DNA of 58,814 bases from Actinomycetaceae bacterium (GTDB lineage Bacteria > Actinomycetota > Actinomycetes > Actinomycetales > Actinomycetaceae). Made by a program: the position numbers and the translations under genes. The notes beneath the pieces were generated by a model. It worked only from the letters and a program-made list of their open reading frames with translations, was not told the origin of the DNA and ran no database searches. How positions within the stretch are numbered: position 1 is the first letter of the stretch; each line of letters opens with the position of its first letter. This document shows positions 26,925-35,510 of this stretch, piece after piece. The stretch is taken from NCBI GenBank assembly GCA_030532515.1, contig JAUNKY010000006.1, forward strand, positions 1 to 58,814, given 5' to 3'.

Positions 26925-29642
26925 TTACTGAGCTGCGTTCACATTGTGCAGATCGTACTTGGCGATAGCCTGTGCAACCACAGAACGATCCAGCTGACCA
27001 GCGTCTGCCAGTGCCTGCAGGGCACGGACAACAACAGATTCAGCGTCGATCTTGTAGTGGCGACGAGCCGCTGGGCGAGTATCAGAGAAGCCGAAGCCAT
27101 CCGCACCCAGAGTGTAGTACGCTCCTGGTACCCAGTTGCGGATCTGGTCTTGCAACAGGTGATCCCAGTCAGAAGTAGCAATCGTAGGACCGTCGATACC
27201 AGACAGCTTCTGGGTTACGTAAGCAACCTGTGGCTGGGCTTCTGGGTTCAGGTAGTTGTGCTTGTCAGCAGCCAAACCATCGCGGCGCAGTTCATTCCAA
27301 GAAGTAACCGAGAAGGTAGCGGCATCTACGCCCCAGTCATCAGCCAGCAGCTGACGGGCCTTACGAATCCATGGCACACCAACGCCGGAAGCCAACAGCT
27401 TCACAGTTGGGCGACCGCCCAAGACGTGATCCAACTGGTAGATACCCTTGACGATGCCTTCGACGTCAACGTTTTCTGGTTCAGCAGGTTGCTGGTATGG
27501 TTCGTTGTAAACGGTGATGTAGTACATGACATCACGGTCACGACCCTTTTCATTTGGACCGTACATGCGTTCCAAACCATCGTGAATGATATGACCGATT
27601 TCGTAAGCGTAAGCAGGGTCATAGGAAACTACCGCGCTGTTGGTGCCAGAAATCAGGTGCGAGTGGCCATCCATGTGCTGCAGACCTTCGCCCGCCAAGG
27701 TGGTACGGCCTGCCGTAGCGCCAATGATGAAGCCACGTGCGAGCTGGTCGCCAGCAGCCCAGAACTGGTCAGCCGTACGCTGGAAGCCGAACATCGAGTA
27801 CAGGATGTAGAACGGAATCATCGGCTCGTTGTGAGTAGCGTAGGAAGTACCTGCTACCTGCATAACTGCAGCAGAGCCGGCCTCGTTAATGCCGGTGTGC
27901 AGAATCTGACCTGCTTGAGCTTCCTTGTAAGAAAGCATCATGTCAGCGTCAACAGAGGTGTAGTTCTGACCGTGAGTGTTGAAGATCTTCGCAGATGGGA
28001 AGATCGCATCCAAACCGAAAGTACGAGCTTCGTCAGGGATGATTGGAACCAGGCGGTTACCAATGCTCTTATCCTTGAGCAGGTCCTTGAACAGACGTAC
28101 CAGAGCCATCGTGGTAGCCACTTCTTGCTGGCCAGAACCCTTAGCAGTAGCCAAGAATGGCTTTTCTGCAGGCATTGGCAGGACCGGATCCTCTTGGTGG
28201 CGAGAAGGCAAGAAACCACCCAGTTCATGACGGCGGTTAATCATGTACTGCAAAGCTGGGTCGGATTCGTCTGGACGGTAGTAAGGAGGCATGTATGGGT
28301 TAGCCTCAATCTGTTCGTCAGAGATTGGAATTCGCAGCAGGTCGCGCAGCGCCTTCAAATCGTCTACAGTCAGCTTCTTCATCTGGTGAGTAGCGTTACG
28401 GCCCACGAAGGACTTACCCAAAGAGTAGCCCTTAATGGTGTGTGCCAAAATAACGGTTGGCTGACCAGTGTGTTCCATAGCGGACTTGTAGGCGGCGAAT
28501 ACCTTACGGTAGTCGTGACCACCACGCTTCAGAGCCCAAATCTGGTCGTCAGTCCAGTTTTCAACCAGCTTCGCTGCGCGAGGATCGCGACCGAAGAAGT
28601 GTTCGCGTACGTAAGCGCCATCATTTGCCTTGAACGTCTGGTAGTCGCCGTCAAGGGTTTCCATCATGACGTTCATCAGAGCGTGTTCTTCGTCAGCTTC
28701 CAGCAGCTGATCCCAACCACGACCCCACAGAACCTTAATAACGTTCCAGCCAGCACCGCGGAAGAAAGCTTCCAGTTCCTGAATGATCTTGCCGTTACCG
28801 CGAACCGGGCCGTCCAGACGCTGCAGGTTACAGTTAACTACGAAAGTCAGGTTATCCAGACCCTGCTGCGCTGCCAGCTGCAGCATACCGCGGGATTCTG
28901 GTTCGTCCATTTCACCGTCGCCAAGGAATGCCCAAGTGTGCTGCTGGGAGGTGTCCTTGATGCCACGCATGTGTAGGTAGCGATCGAACCAAGCCTGGTA
29001 GATTGCTTCTGCTGGGCCCAGCCCCATAGAAACGGTTGGGTATTCCCAGAAGTCAGGCATCTGGCGAGGGTGTGGGTAGGAAGGAATGCCGTGCTCGGTA
29101 GAAACCTGCTGACGGAAGCCATCCATCTGTTCTTCAGAGAGGCGACCTTCCAAGAAAGCACGTGCGTAAATACCTGGGGAAGCGTGACCTTGGAAGAAGA
29201 TGTGGTCGCCGCCACCGGGGTGGTTCTTGCCACGGAAGAAGTGGTTGAAACCTACTTCGTACAGAGTGGAAGAAGAAGCATAAGAGGAAATGTGTCCGCC
29301 GACCTTAACGCCGGGACGCTGTGCGCGGGTCACCTGAACCGCTGCGTTCCAACGGATCCAACGACGGTAAGCGCGTTCGATCTTTTCATCGCCAGGGAAG
29401 TGAGGTTCTTCGTCAGCTGGGATAGTGTTGATGTATGGGGTGGTCAGTTCCAGAGGGATCTGTACGTCCTTGCGACGAGCCTGATCCAACATATGGAGCA
29501 GGATGTAACGTGCGCGTGGGCCACCCTTTTCATTGATCAGTGCTTCAAGTGAGTCAAGCCATTCACCGGTTTCACTTGGATCATTGTCCGGTACCTGGCT
29601 GAGGATGCCGTTTACCAACGGGCGGATTTCGTGTTCGGTCAC
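26925..29642 (-). CDS. aceE: Pyruvate dehydrogenase E1 component (homodimeric type)
   Basis: 905 residues, the length of the single-chain E1 of Proteobacteria and Actinobacteria. The thiamine-diphosphate motif [10 protein letters not shown] is followed by [20 protein letters not shown]. Other hallmarks are [12 protein letters not shown], the [23 protein letters not shown] region and [18 protein letters not shown] at the C terminus. It decarboxylates pyruvate and passes acetyl to the E2 lipoyl domain. The GTG start has AAAGAGGGA 6 nt upstream. It is divergent from the DUF3052 gene, as in Streptomyces. E2 and E3 genes are not in the window. Its codon bias leaves a spurious 676-codon open frame on the opposite strand. 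Confidence 0.97.
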   Translation of the reverse strand: MTEHEIRPLVNGILSQVPDNDPSETGEWLDSLEALINEKGGPRARYILLHMLDQARRKDVQIPLELTTPYINTIPADEEPHFPGDEKIERAYRRWIRWNAAVQVTRAQRPGVKVGGHISSYASSSTLYEVGFNHFFRGKNHPGGGDHIFFQGHASPGIYARAFLEGRLSEEQMDGFRQQVSTEHGIPSYPHPRQMPDFWEYPTVSMGLGPAEAIYQAWFDRYLHMRGIKDTSQQHTWAFLGDGEMDEPESRGMLQLAAQQGLDNLTFVVNCNLQRLDGPVRGNGKIIQELEAFFRGAGWNVIKVLWGRGWDQLLEADEEHALMNVMMETLDGDYQTFKANDGAYVREHFFGRDPRAAKLVENWTDDQIWALKRGGHDYRKVFAAYKSAMEHTGQPTVILAHTIKGYSLGKSFVGRNATHQMKKLTVDDLKALRDLLRIPISDEQIEANPYMPPYYRPDESDPALQYMINRRHELGGFLPSRHQEDPVLPMPAEKPFLATAKGSGQQEVATTMALVRLFKDLLKDKSIGNRLVPIIPDEARTFGLDAIFPSAKIFNTHGQNYTSVDADMMLSYKEAQAGQILHTGINEAGSAAVMQVAGTSYATHNEPMIPFYILYSMFGFQRTADQFWAAGDQLARGFIIGATAGRTTLAGEGLQHMDGHSHLISGTNSAVVSYDPAYAYEIGHIIHDGLERMYGPNEKGRDRDVMYYITVYNEPYQQPAEPENVDVEGIVKGIYQLDHVLGGRPTVKLLASGVGVPWIRKARQLLADDWGVDAATFSVTSWNELRRDGLAADKHNYLNPEAQPQVAYVTQKLSGIDGPTIATSDWDHLLQDQIRNWVPGAYYTLGADGFGFSDTRPAARRHYKIDAESVVVRALQALADAGQLDRSVVAQAIAKYDLHNVNAAQ

Positions 29643-29871
29643 GATTTCCCTCTTTCTCTGAAAGCGACGAAGAACGTCGCACAGCTATGTGCATACTCTC
29701 CTATTTTCCACTATTTTTAACGCCGTGCATACCGAAAGGGGACAGAAGCCCCCATCTTGTTAATAAGTACACACCCGGCGGGAAAACTCCCCTGTGACCG
29801 CGCGGGAAATGCCACTGAAAAAGACACCTATTTGTTGTGCTTTAAGAGGTTTAAAGTTCGCGAAATATTTG

Positions 29872-29877
29872 TAGAAT
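29872..29877 (+). promoter_or_regulatory. -10 box of the DUF3052 gene (leaderless start)
   Basis: TAGAAT ends 7 nt before the GTG at 29885. TTTAAA lies 16 nt upstream as a weak -35. No Shine-Dalgarno precedes the gene, so the mRNA is probably leaderless. Confidence 0.5.
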
Positions 29878-29884
29878 GTATCTT

Positions 29885-30319
29885 GTGAATGATATTTCTT
29901 TGTCTGCTGAGGCAGGCTCTAAGGCTCCCCGTAGCCTTGGGTTTAAAACGGGACAGGTAGTCCAAGAGTTTTACTGGGATACTGACGTTGACGCGCAGCT
30001 GCGCGACGACATTATGGAAGTTACCGGAGAAGACCTGGTTGACGTCGAATATTCGGATGTTGTTGATGGGGTTTTGATCTGGTGGCGCGCTGACGACGCC
30101 GAGGAAGAAGACTTGGCTGACGTACTTCTGGATGCAATTACTAATCTTGATGATGGGGGAGACATCTGGGTGCTCACCCCGAAGATGGGAAGTTATGGGC
30201 ATGTGCGCCCAGCTGACATCCAAGACGCTGCGAAAGTGGCGGGATTGAAGCCCACTTCGGCTTCTAAAGTTGCCCCTGATTGGGCGGGAATGCGTTTAGT
30301 CGCTTCCGGCCGCAAATAG
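29885..30319 (+). CDS. DUF3052 family protein
   Basis: 144 residues from the GTG at 29885; the in-frame ATG at 29876 overlaps the -10 box. Conserved family features are LGFKTGQVVQEFYWDTDVD, DVVDGVLIWWRADD, WVLTPK and the C-terminal APDWAGMRLV. The family is restricted to Actinobacteria and nearly always sits beside aceE. Its function is not established. A hairpin with a T tract follows at 30334. Confidence 0.9.
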   Translation: MNDISLSAEAGSKAPRSLGFKTGQVVQEFYWDTDVDAQLRDDIMEVTGEDLVDVEYSDVVDGVLIWWRADDAEEEDLADVLLDAITNLDDGGDIWVLTPKMGSYGHVRPADIQDAAKVAGLKPTSASKVAPDWAGMRLVASGRK

Positions 30320-30333
30320 TTTGTCCGATTTGT

Positions 30334-30372
30334 AAACCGCTGGTTTTCGTTGAAAATCAGCGGTTTTTCTTT
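30334..30372 (+). terminator. Terminator after DUF3052 gene
   Basis: AAACCGCTG (30334-30342) and CAGCGGTTT (30358-30366), with further inner pairing GTTTTC/GAAAA, are followed by TTTCTTTT and then a CCCGAGGGCG word at 30374. Confidence 0.85.
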
Positions 30373-30501
30373 TCCCGAGGGCGCCGCATAGCTGTAATGT
30401 GTGCCACTAAATGCCGTTTTTGTGGAATCTGATTTTGCACTTTAGAAACTGGTCTGTATAGTTATATATGTGCTTGAGAGAGCACAGAGAAAAATGAATA
30501 C

Positions 30502-30578
30502 GGGCCTATAGCTCAGTTGGCTAGAGCAACTGGTTTACACCCAGTAGGTCGGGGGTTCGAGTCCCTCTGGGCCCACCA
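30502..30578 (+). tRNA. tRNA-Val (anticodon UAC)
   Basis: A full cloverleaf. The acceptor GGGCCTA pairs with TGGGCCC (one G-T). The D stem is GCTC/GAGC, the anticodon stem ACTGG/CCAGT with loop TTTACAC gives anticodon TAC, and the T arm contains GGTTCGAGTCC. CCA is encoded at 30576-30578. A 12-bp terminator follows. Confidence 0.95.
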
Positions 30579-30584
30579 AAAGGA

Positions 30585-30616
30585 AATCCTGAAGCGAAGC
30601 GCTTCAGGATTTTTTG
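30585..30616 (+). terminator. Terminator of tRNA-Val
   Basis: AATCCTGAAGCG / CGCTTCAGGATT is a perfect 12-bp stem with a 3-nt loop and a T tract, 6 nt after the CCA end. Confidence 0.92.
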
Positions 30617-30666
30617 TTGTCCGGTTTTTGTTTTTCATTTTGTTCTGTTTGTACCCTCTCTCACTC

Positions 30667-30748
30667 ATGCGGGAACGCCGTTTCCCGCATGGGTGAGAGG
30701 GTGAGGGTGTGCCCTTCGATGCGGGAAACGGCGTTCCCGCATCGAAGG
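30667..30748. repeat. Family B palindrome pair, 52-nt pitch
   Basis: Two 24-bp cores of the form ATGCGGGAA...TTCCCGCAT start at 30667 and 30719, 52 nt apart. Each has its own extended flanking arms: CTCTCAC/GTGAGAG around the first, CCTTCG/CGAAGG around the second. The 28-nt spacer is G-rich. They occupy the gap between tRNA-Val and the GNAT gene. Confidence 0.85.
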
Positions 30749-30878
30749 AAGGCAATACAATACGAACAAAGCCTCTATGTAAGAAAATAGGAAAGGTACC
30801 GCGGAGTACTTTAAAGCGATTACAGGAAGAAAAATGTAATTAACACTAATCAGAGAACCAAAACCTCTGGAAGCTCCA

Positions 30879-31304
30879 GTGCTAAATCCTCAGATAACTC
30901 TGCGTCCCCTCTTAGAAACAGATAGTGATGCACTCGCACAGCTTTACGTCGACGCTTACGGCAGCGACGTATTTGCTTCCCTCGAAGCAGCACAAAGAGA
31001 AATCTACGAGACGTTCCAAAGTGATTATGGCAAGCTTATTCCGGCAGCTACCTTAGTAGCTACCCAAGCAGATGAACTAATCGGCTGCATCCTCACTGTG
31101 AGCAGCCCTCCGTGGGAAGATGTTTCCCACTTAGTCTTTGTTATCGACCTATTCGTTCATCCAAAATACCGTGGAAAAGGTATTGGCCACGCCCTCTTGG
31201 CCAGTTCCCTAAACGCCTGCCCAACCGGAAAACAAGTTGGATTGAGAGTAAGCTCTGAAAACCACTCGGCTGTGGCGCTCTATCGGAAAATGGGTTTTAA
31301 CTAA
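30879..31304 (+). CDS. GNAT-family N-acetyltransferase, short C terminus
   Basis: 141 residues. Motif A, VIDLFVHPKYRGKGIGHALL, carries the acetyl-CoA pyrophosphate loop (RGKGIG), and NHSAVALYRKMGF is the end of motif B. The reading frame stops one residue after GF, whereas most GNAT proteins continue with another strand, so it may be truncated. The start is GTG at 30879 with GGAAG nearby. The acceptor substrate is unknown. A tRNA-like fragment begins 17 nt downstream. Confidence 0.75.
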   Translation: MLNPQITLRPLLETDSDALAQLYVDAYGSDVFASLEAAQREIYETFQSDYGKLIPAATLVATQADELIGCILTVSSPPWEDVSHLVFVIDLFVHPKYRGKGIGHALLASSLNACPTGKQVGLRVSSENHSAVALYRKMGFN

Positions 31305-31321
31305 ACTAGCGTAACCATTGT

Positions 31322-31350
31322 GGGACTGTAGCTCAGTGGGGAAAAGGACG
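31322..31350 (+). pseudogene. Possible tRNA 5'-end remnant
   Basis: GGGACTGTAGCTCAGTGGGG reads like the acceptor and D-arm start of a tRNA gene, but neither D-stem partner, anticodon arm nor T arm follows. The sequence passes directly into a CGCCCTCGGGAA word. Chance similarity is possible. Confidence 0.3.
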
Positions 31351-31409
31351 CTTAGTGGCGCCCTCGGGAAGAAAAATACGGCTGCAAACGAAAAGAAAAC
31401 GCGCGGCAG

Positions 31410-31457
31410 CAAAAGAAAACGCGCGGGAACTGGAGAATCTCCCCAGCTCCCACGCGC
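31410..31457 (-). terminator. Terminator of the ABC-2/XRE operon
   Basis: GCGCGGGAACTGGAGA and TCCCCAGCTCCCACGCGC form a long stem with a few mismatches. On the minus strand it is followed by TTTTCTTTTG. It lies 20 nt after the regulator stop. Confidence 0.75.
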
Positions 31458-31476
31458 AACCTAGTTTTCTACCCGC

Positions 31477-31707
31477 TTAAGAAAGCGGCGAGAACTCCTC
31501 AAGGCTAAAAACCGACTCAACCGGCACCTCAAAAAACTTAGCAATTTTGAGAGCCAACATTAAAGAAGGAAAATATTCGCCTCGCTCTAAATACCCGATC
31601 GTCTGATAGTGAACGCCCAAAGCGTCGGCCAACTCTTTACGACTCACCTTCCGGTCAGTGCGCAAAACTGCGATCCGGTTATAAACGGCTTCTTTTTCAT
31701 CACTCAT
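31477..31707 (-). CDS. Small XRE-family transcriptional regulator
   Basis: 76 residues, almost entirely one Cro/CI-type helix-turn-helix: NRIAVLRTDRKVSRKELADALGVHYQTIGYLERGEYFPSL, ending in EVPVESVFSLEEF. The ATG at 31707 is chosen over an upstream TTG. It is the last gene of the ABC-2 operon, 18 nt after the permease, and very probably controls it. A TAGAAT box 10 nt upstream of the ATG might give it a promoter of its own. Confidence 0.85.
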   Translation of the reverse strand: MSDEKEAVYNRIAVLRTDRKVSRKELADALGVHYQTIGYLERGEYFPSLMLALKIAKFFEVPVESVFSLEEFSPLS

Positions 31708-31725
31708 AATCAAAGCAATTCTAAA

Positions 31726-32565
31726 CTACATGCCCAGCTGTGAATCAATCTTATGGCGGCGACTAATCAAAACCGAAGTCGTCTCTTTCTTAAACGACCG
31801 GCGAATCGCGAATGCAGCCAACGTGAAACCAACTACGATCCACACCAACAGCACCAACAAAGCCAACCAGTTATAGCCCGGTACGTCTCCAAAGAACGTC
31901 CGCGTCTGCTCATCTAAGAAAACCGCGCGGCTGAGGTAAGAACCCCAATATCCCGGCGTAATATACGGGAACCAAGCCAACCAGTTAGGCAACAACGCTA
32001 CCGGAAGTGCCACCCCAGAAATTGCGAACAGTCCCATCATCCCCAGGTAAACCAGCGCCGTGCTCCACGTGTCGCGAGTTAACGTGCCGAAGAGAAACGC
32101 AATTGGCGTATTAGCCACCAGCGAAATCAGCAAAACCAACAACGCCAGCAAATACTGCGTGGTAGAGAAGCTGAAATCAGGCAGAACAAGCGCAGAAGCG
32201 AACATAAACAGCAGTGTCTGGGTAAGTGAGAAAAAGCTCAGCGAAAGAGCTTTCCCAATCATCCACGCAGGAATCCCAAAAGGCAGGAACTTGACGCGCA
32301 GCAAAGTGCCGTTTAGATGTTCGATATACATTTCTTGCGGAAGCTGAATCGAGGTGTAAGCAGCAAAACCGCCGATCATAGAAGCAGCCAGCACAGCGCC
32401 AATCGCGGTAGAGACAATTGTTGTATCTGGTCCGCTGATGTAGCGGAAGAGTCCTACGAAAAACAGCGGGAAGAAAATGAAGCTGAGAATGCCGGTACCT
32501 CTTAGCTGTGGGCGTAAATCGGCTTTAGCTTGCAAAAAAGCGGCTTGCAGAATTCTTTTAATCAT
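31726..32565 (-). CDS. ABC-2 type transporter permease
   Basis: 279 residues with six transmembrane helices in the ABC-2 membrane layout. The start overlaps no gene but lies 1 nt after the ATPase stop, so the two are translated together. The third gene is an XRE regulator. Such ATPase-permease-XRE sets usually export antibiotics, bacteriocins or lipids. The substrate cannot be read from the sequence. Confidence 0.82.
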   Translation of the reverse strand: MIKRILQAAFLQAKADLRPQLRGTGILSFIFFPLFFVGLFRYISGPDTTIVSTAIGAVLAASMIGGFAAYTSIQLPQEMYIEHLNGTLLRVKFLPFGIPAWMIGKALSLSFFSLTQTLLFMFASALVLPDFSFSTTQYLLALLVLLISLVANTPIAFLFGTLTRDTWSTALVYLGMMGLFAISGVALPVALLPNWLAWFPYITPGYWGSYLSRAVFLDEQTRTFFGDVPGYNWLALLVLLVWIVVGFTLAAFAIRRSFKKETTSVLISRRHKIDSQLGM

Positions 32566-32566
32566 T

Positions 32567-33403
32567 TTATTGTCCCATCAAATCTAGGTAAGCCGATTCC
32601 AAAGTTGGACGCGTAATCGTTAGGTCGCTAATCTCGCGCAATGGCAGTTCAGCTACAAATTCCTCAACGCGATCGGTTGCATGTACTTGGATATTTCCAT
32701 CTGCGTCGCGCCACGAAATCTGCGCCAGGGGAGTGTTTCTAGCGCGCAGCTCATTCACAGTTCCATCGGCAACGATATGGTAGTGAGTTAGAACGATGAT
32801 GCGAGAGGCCACTTTTTCAGCCTCGTTAAGGTCATGCGTGGTCATTAAAACGGTAGCGCCGTTCAACGTAGCCTGATCCAGTAGCTGGTGAATTTCGTTG
32901 CGTGCGGCTGGGTCTAAGCCGGTAGTGGGTTCGTCCAGAATCAGTAGCTTTGGATTCCCCATTGTGGCTACTGCAAAATCAGCGCGGCGACGCTGTCCGC
33001 CCGAGAGCGTCGTCAGGGTTTGGTTTGCCTGCTCAGTCAGGCCGACTTCTTCCAAGGCTTGTTCGACAGTTTTTGGCTGTTTTCCGGCCGCCAGGTAGAG
33101 GGAACGGATCCATTCCAGTTGGCGTTTTGCCGTCCACTTTGGGTGGTCGCGCCAGTACTGTTGGACGATGCCGATTTCTTTCCAAAAGTCGGCAGTTTGA
33201 TTGTACGGAGATTTTCCGAGGACGGAAATGGAGCCTTTTTTGGGGGTGAGCTGCCCCAAGATGAGCTCTAGCAAGGTAGTCTTGCCAGCTCCGTTTGGAC
33301 CAAGTAGGGCCACGACTTCATTTTCGGCGATCTGTAGGCTTACTTCATGGAGGACTGTAGTTTCACCGTATGAGAAATTAAGCCCAGAAACATCAATTAT
33401 CAT
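32567..33403 (-). CDS. ABC transporter ATP-binding protein
   Basis: 278 residues. Walker A GPNGAGKTT, Q-loop IVQQYW, signature LSGGQRRR, Walker B LLILDEPTTGLD and H-loop MTTHD are intact; a C-terminal extension of about 70 residues follows. It belongs to the CcmA/DrrA-like exporter class. The start has AAAGGAG 6 nt upstream (33409-33415 on the minus strand) behind an AT-rich promoter area. First gene of the operon ATPase - permease - XRE. Confidence 0.88.
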   Translation of the reverse strand: MIIDVSGLNFSYGETTVLHEVSLQIAENEVVALLGPNGAGKTTLLELILGQLTPKKGSISVLGKSPYNQTADFWKEIGIVQQYWRDHPKWTAKRQLEWIRSLYLAAGKQPKTVEQALEEVGLTEQANQTLTTLSGGQRRRADFAVATMGNPKLLILDEPTTGLDPAARNEIHQLLDQATLNGATVLMTTHDLNEAEKVASRIIVLTHYHIVADGTVNELRARNTPLAQISWRDADGNIQVHATDRVEEFVAELPLREISDLTITRPTLESAYLDLMGQ

Positions 33404-33692
33404 TTCTGCTCCTTTATGTAATGTTGCTGATAATAAATGTATAAGACCTACTATATTCTGTCAAGTTGGTGCGTTGGGAACGTGGCGGAGTACGGTGAGG
33501 AGGTGTGGGATGTCTGGCAGGGGAGGGTACGGAAGGACGGTAAGACGGCGTAGTAGTTGGGCTAGTTTGTGACTGGGCTAGTTTGCGTTGGTCGGTTGGG
33601 GTGGGTGGGTGGGTAGGCGGGGTGGTTGCGGTGGTTTGATGGGCTTGTTTGTGGCTGGGCTAGTTTGTGGCTGGGATGCCGGTTTTCGATGC
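33404..33692. other. G/T-rich intergenic region with G-quadruplex motif
   Basis: No gene is seen. The + strand is strongly G/T-rich. A textbook four-run motif GGGGTGGGTGGGTGGG lies at about 33598-33613 and continues to another G run at 33618-33622. The phrase GGGCTAGTTTGTG(G/A)CTGGG recurs at about 33559 and 33655, a short degenerate tandem repeat. Confidence 0.6.
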
Positions 33693-33790
33693 GTTTGCGC
33701 ATGGCAAGACGGCTACGCATGCGCAAACGGTTGGGTTGGCTGGTATTTTGACGCGTTTGCGCATGGCAAGACGGCTACGCATGCGCAAAC
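33693..33790. repeat. Family C palindrome pair, 62-nt pitch
   Basis: Two identical 36-bp copies (33693-33728 and 33755-33790) have arms GTTTGCGCATG / CATGCGCAAAC and centre GCAAGACGGCTACG, 62 nt apart with a 26-nt G/T-rich spacer. A self-complementary CGAGGGCGCCCTCG (33796-33809) follows within 6 nt. Confidence 0.9.
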
Positions 33791-33926
33791 AGTTCCGAGG
33801 GCGCCCTCGAAACTATCTTGTCAGCCAAAGGAAAACTAAAATCCGGGTCCCCAGCAACACCAAATGTCGTATAACCCGGAAAACTAAAAGCCGTAGCAGA
33901 CTATTTAAAGACGAAACTTATCCAAA

Positions 33927-33957
33927 ATAAGGACCGGCCCGCCAACGGCAGACCGGC
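33927..33957 (-). terminator. Terminator of the dicarboxylate symporter
   Basis: CCGGCCCGCC and GGCAGACCGG pair over 10 bp with two G-T wobbles around an AAC loop. A T-rich run follows on the minus strand. The 60 nt between it and the gene carry a short tandem repeat of AACGATAAACGAAAC. Confidence 0.6.
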
Positions 33958-34027
33958 CCCGAAACGATAAACGAAACCAGCAACGATAAACGAAACTAGA
34001 AACTAAACGAAACGTCTCAAACCAAAA

Positions 34028-35353
34028 CTACTTTTCTAAAACTGCACGATCTAAAATCTTTTCGCGTGCCGAAACGATCACTGCCACAACCAGCTGGCCA
34101 GCAACATTCAAAGCTGTACGACCCATATCCAAAATCGGATCGATAGCCAGCAGCAGACCGACTCCTTCTAAAGGCAAACCCAAGGTAGAAAGCGTCAAAG
34201 TCAACATTACAGTAGCTCCAGTTAAACCAGCCGTCGCAGCAGAACCCACCACTGCCACAAAAACGATTAGCAGATACTCTACCGGCCCCAGCTCGATCCC
34301 AAAGAACTGCGCCACGAAAATCGCGGCAACAGCTGGGTAAATAGCGGCGCAACCGTCCATCTTCGTAGTTGCTCCCAAAGAAGTCGCAAATGAACCGTAA
34401 GCTTGCGGAACCCCCAGATTCTCAGTCGCCACATGCTGGGTGACAGGTAACGTCCCCAAGGAAGAACGAGAAACGAATGCCAGCTGAATCGCCGGCCAAG
34501 CCCCCTTATAGAAGGCAAGGGGAGAAACCCCATTCAAACGCAAAAGAACCGGGTAAACTACGCCACCGACAATGAAAAGCCCCACGTAAACGGCCAGTAC
34601 AAACCACCCTAACGTGCTGATCTTTGCCCAACCGTGGTGGGCAACCGCATAGCCAATCAACCCGGCAGTACCAATCGGAGCTAAACGAATCACGCCCCAG
34701 AGAATCTTCTGCAAAATCTTCAGTGCAGATTCAGCAAAAGCCATGAACGGCTCAGCCGCTTCTTTAGCTTTCAAAGCCGCTAAACCAGTGGCAATACCGA
34801 TAAACAGAATCTGTAAAGCGTTAAACTTCAACCGGGTGGAAACCGAGTCCCCATTCAAAGAAGCAGAAACTTCTAAACCTAAGAAGTTAGAAGGGATAAT
34901 CCCTTTCAAGAAGTCAGTCCAGCCGCCCACGCGGGTTGGTTGCGCTAACTGCTCAGAAGTTACTGAAGAGTACAAGCCAGGTTGGAAAAGAATCCCCAAA
35001 GCAATGCCAATCGAGACCGAGATTAACGCGGTGATGGCAAACCACAGCAGCGTTTTCCAAGCTAAAGACGCAGCGTTTGTAACGCCACGCAGGTTATTAA
35101 TCGACACCACCATAGCGAAGAAAATCAGTGGCGGAACTAAAGCAATTAGTAAACTAACAAAGCTAGAACCCACCCACTGCAAAGTTGCTTCCAACCACGG
35201 AAGGGCATGCTTCCCATCTCCGAACTGGATGGCTACAAACCCCAGGGCAATACCAATCGCCAAACCTAAGAAAATCTGCACGGTGAAAGAAGGCAACCGG
35301 AGCCATTTACGCGCCGGGCGGATAGCTTCCACAGAAGCGGTTGATTGTGTCAT
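34028..35353 (-). CDS. Dicarboxylate/amino acid:cation symporter (DAACS family)
   Basis: 441 residues with the eight-helix, two-hairpin GltP/SdcS architecture. The serine-rich hairpin appears as SRSSLGTLPVTQ, the cation/substrate region as GATTKMDGCAAIYPA, and the last binding helix as DPILDMGRTALNVAGQ. It takes up glutamate, aspartate or C4-dicarboxylates by Na+ or H+ symport. The MDG in place of the usual NMDGTA is a family variant. It is transcribed alone. Confidence 0.88.
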   Translation of the reverse strand: MTQSTASVEAIRPARKWLRLPSFTVQIFLGLAIGIALGFVAIQFGDGKHALPWLEATLQWVGSSFVSLLIALVPPLIFFAMVVSINNLRGVTNAASLAWKTLLWFAITALISVSIGIALGILFQPGLYSSVTSEQLAQPTRVGGWTDFLKGIIPSNFLGLEVSASLNGDSVSTRLKFNALQILFIGIATGLAALKAKEAAEPFMAFAESALKILQKILWGVIRLAPIGTAGLIGYAVAHHGWAKISTLGWFVLAVYVGLFIVGGVVYPVLLRLNGVSPLAFYKGAWPAIQLAFVSRSSLGTLPVTQHVATENLGVPQAYGSFATSLGATTKMDGCAAIYPAVAAIFVAQFFGIELGPVEYLLIVFVAVVGSAATAGLTGATVMLTLTLSTLGLPLEGVGLLLAIDPILDMGRTALNVAGQLVVAVIVSAREKILDRAVLEK

Positions 35354-35464
35354 TCCAATCCTAGCTTTCTGGTAGTTATAAAAAACATCAACATGAAAAT
35401 AAACAGCCTTTATAGGAAGAATATTCCCAGCTGACTTAGATGAGGGTTACATCACCTTACAAAA

Positions 35465-35501
35465 AGTTTGGGCTTGCAAAGAATCTTTGCAAGCCCAAAC
35501 T
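35465..35501 (-). terminator. Terminator of the acyl-CoA ligase gene
   Basis: AGTTTGGGCTTGCAAAG and its perfect 17-bp complement enclose an AAT loop. On the minus strand TTTTT follows. It lies 10 nt after the stop codon at 35511. Confidence 0.93.
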
Positions 35502-35510
35502 AAACACAGA

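Noticed and set aside
26946..28976. 676-codon open frame opposite aceE
   Set aside because: It is a mirror of aceE codon bias. The minus-strand frame encodes a complete E1 with all motifs; the opposite frame has no recognisable domain or ribosome-binding site.
33588..33930. Short + strand open frames in the region of the family C pair
   Set aside because: They translate the palindromes and low-complexity G/T sequence; no ribosome-binding site and no protein-like composition.
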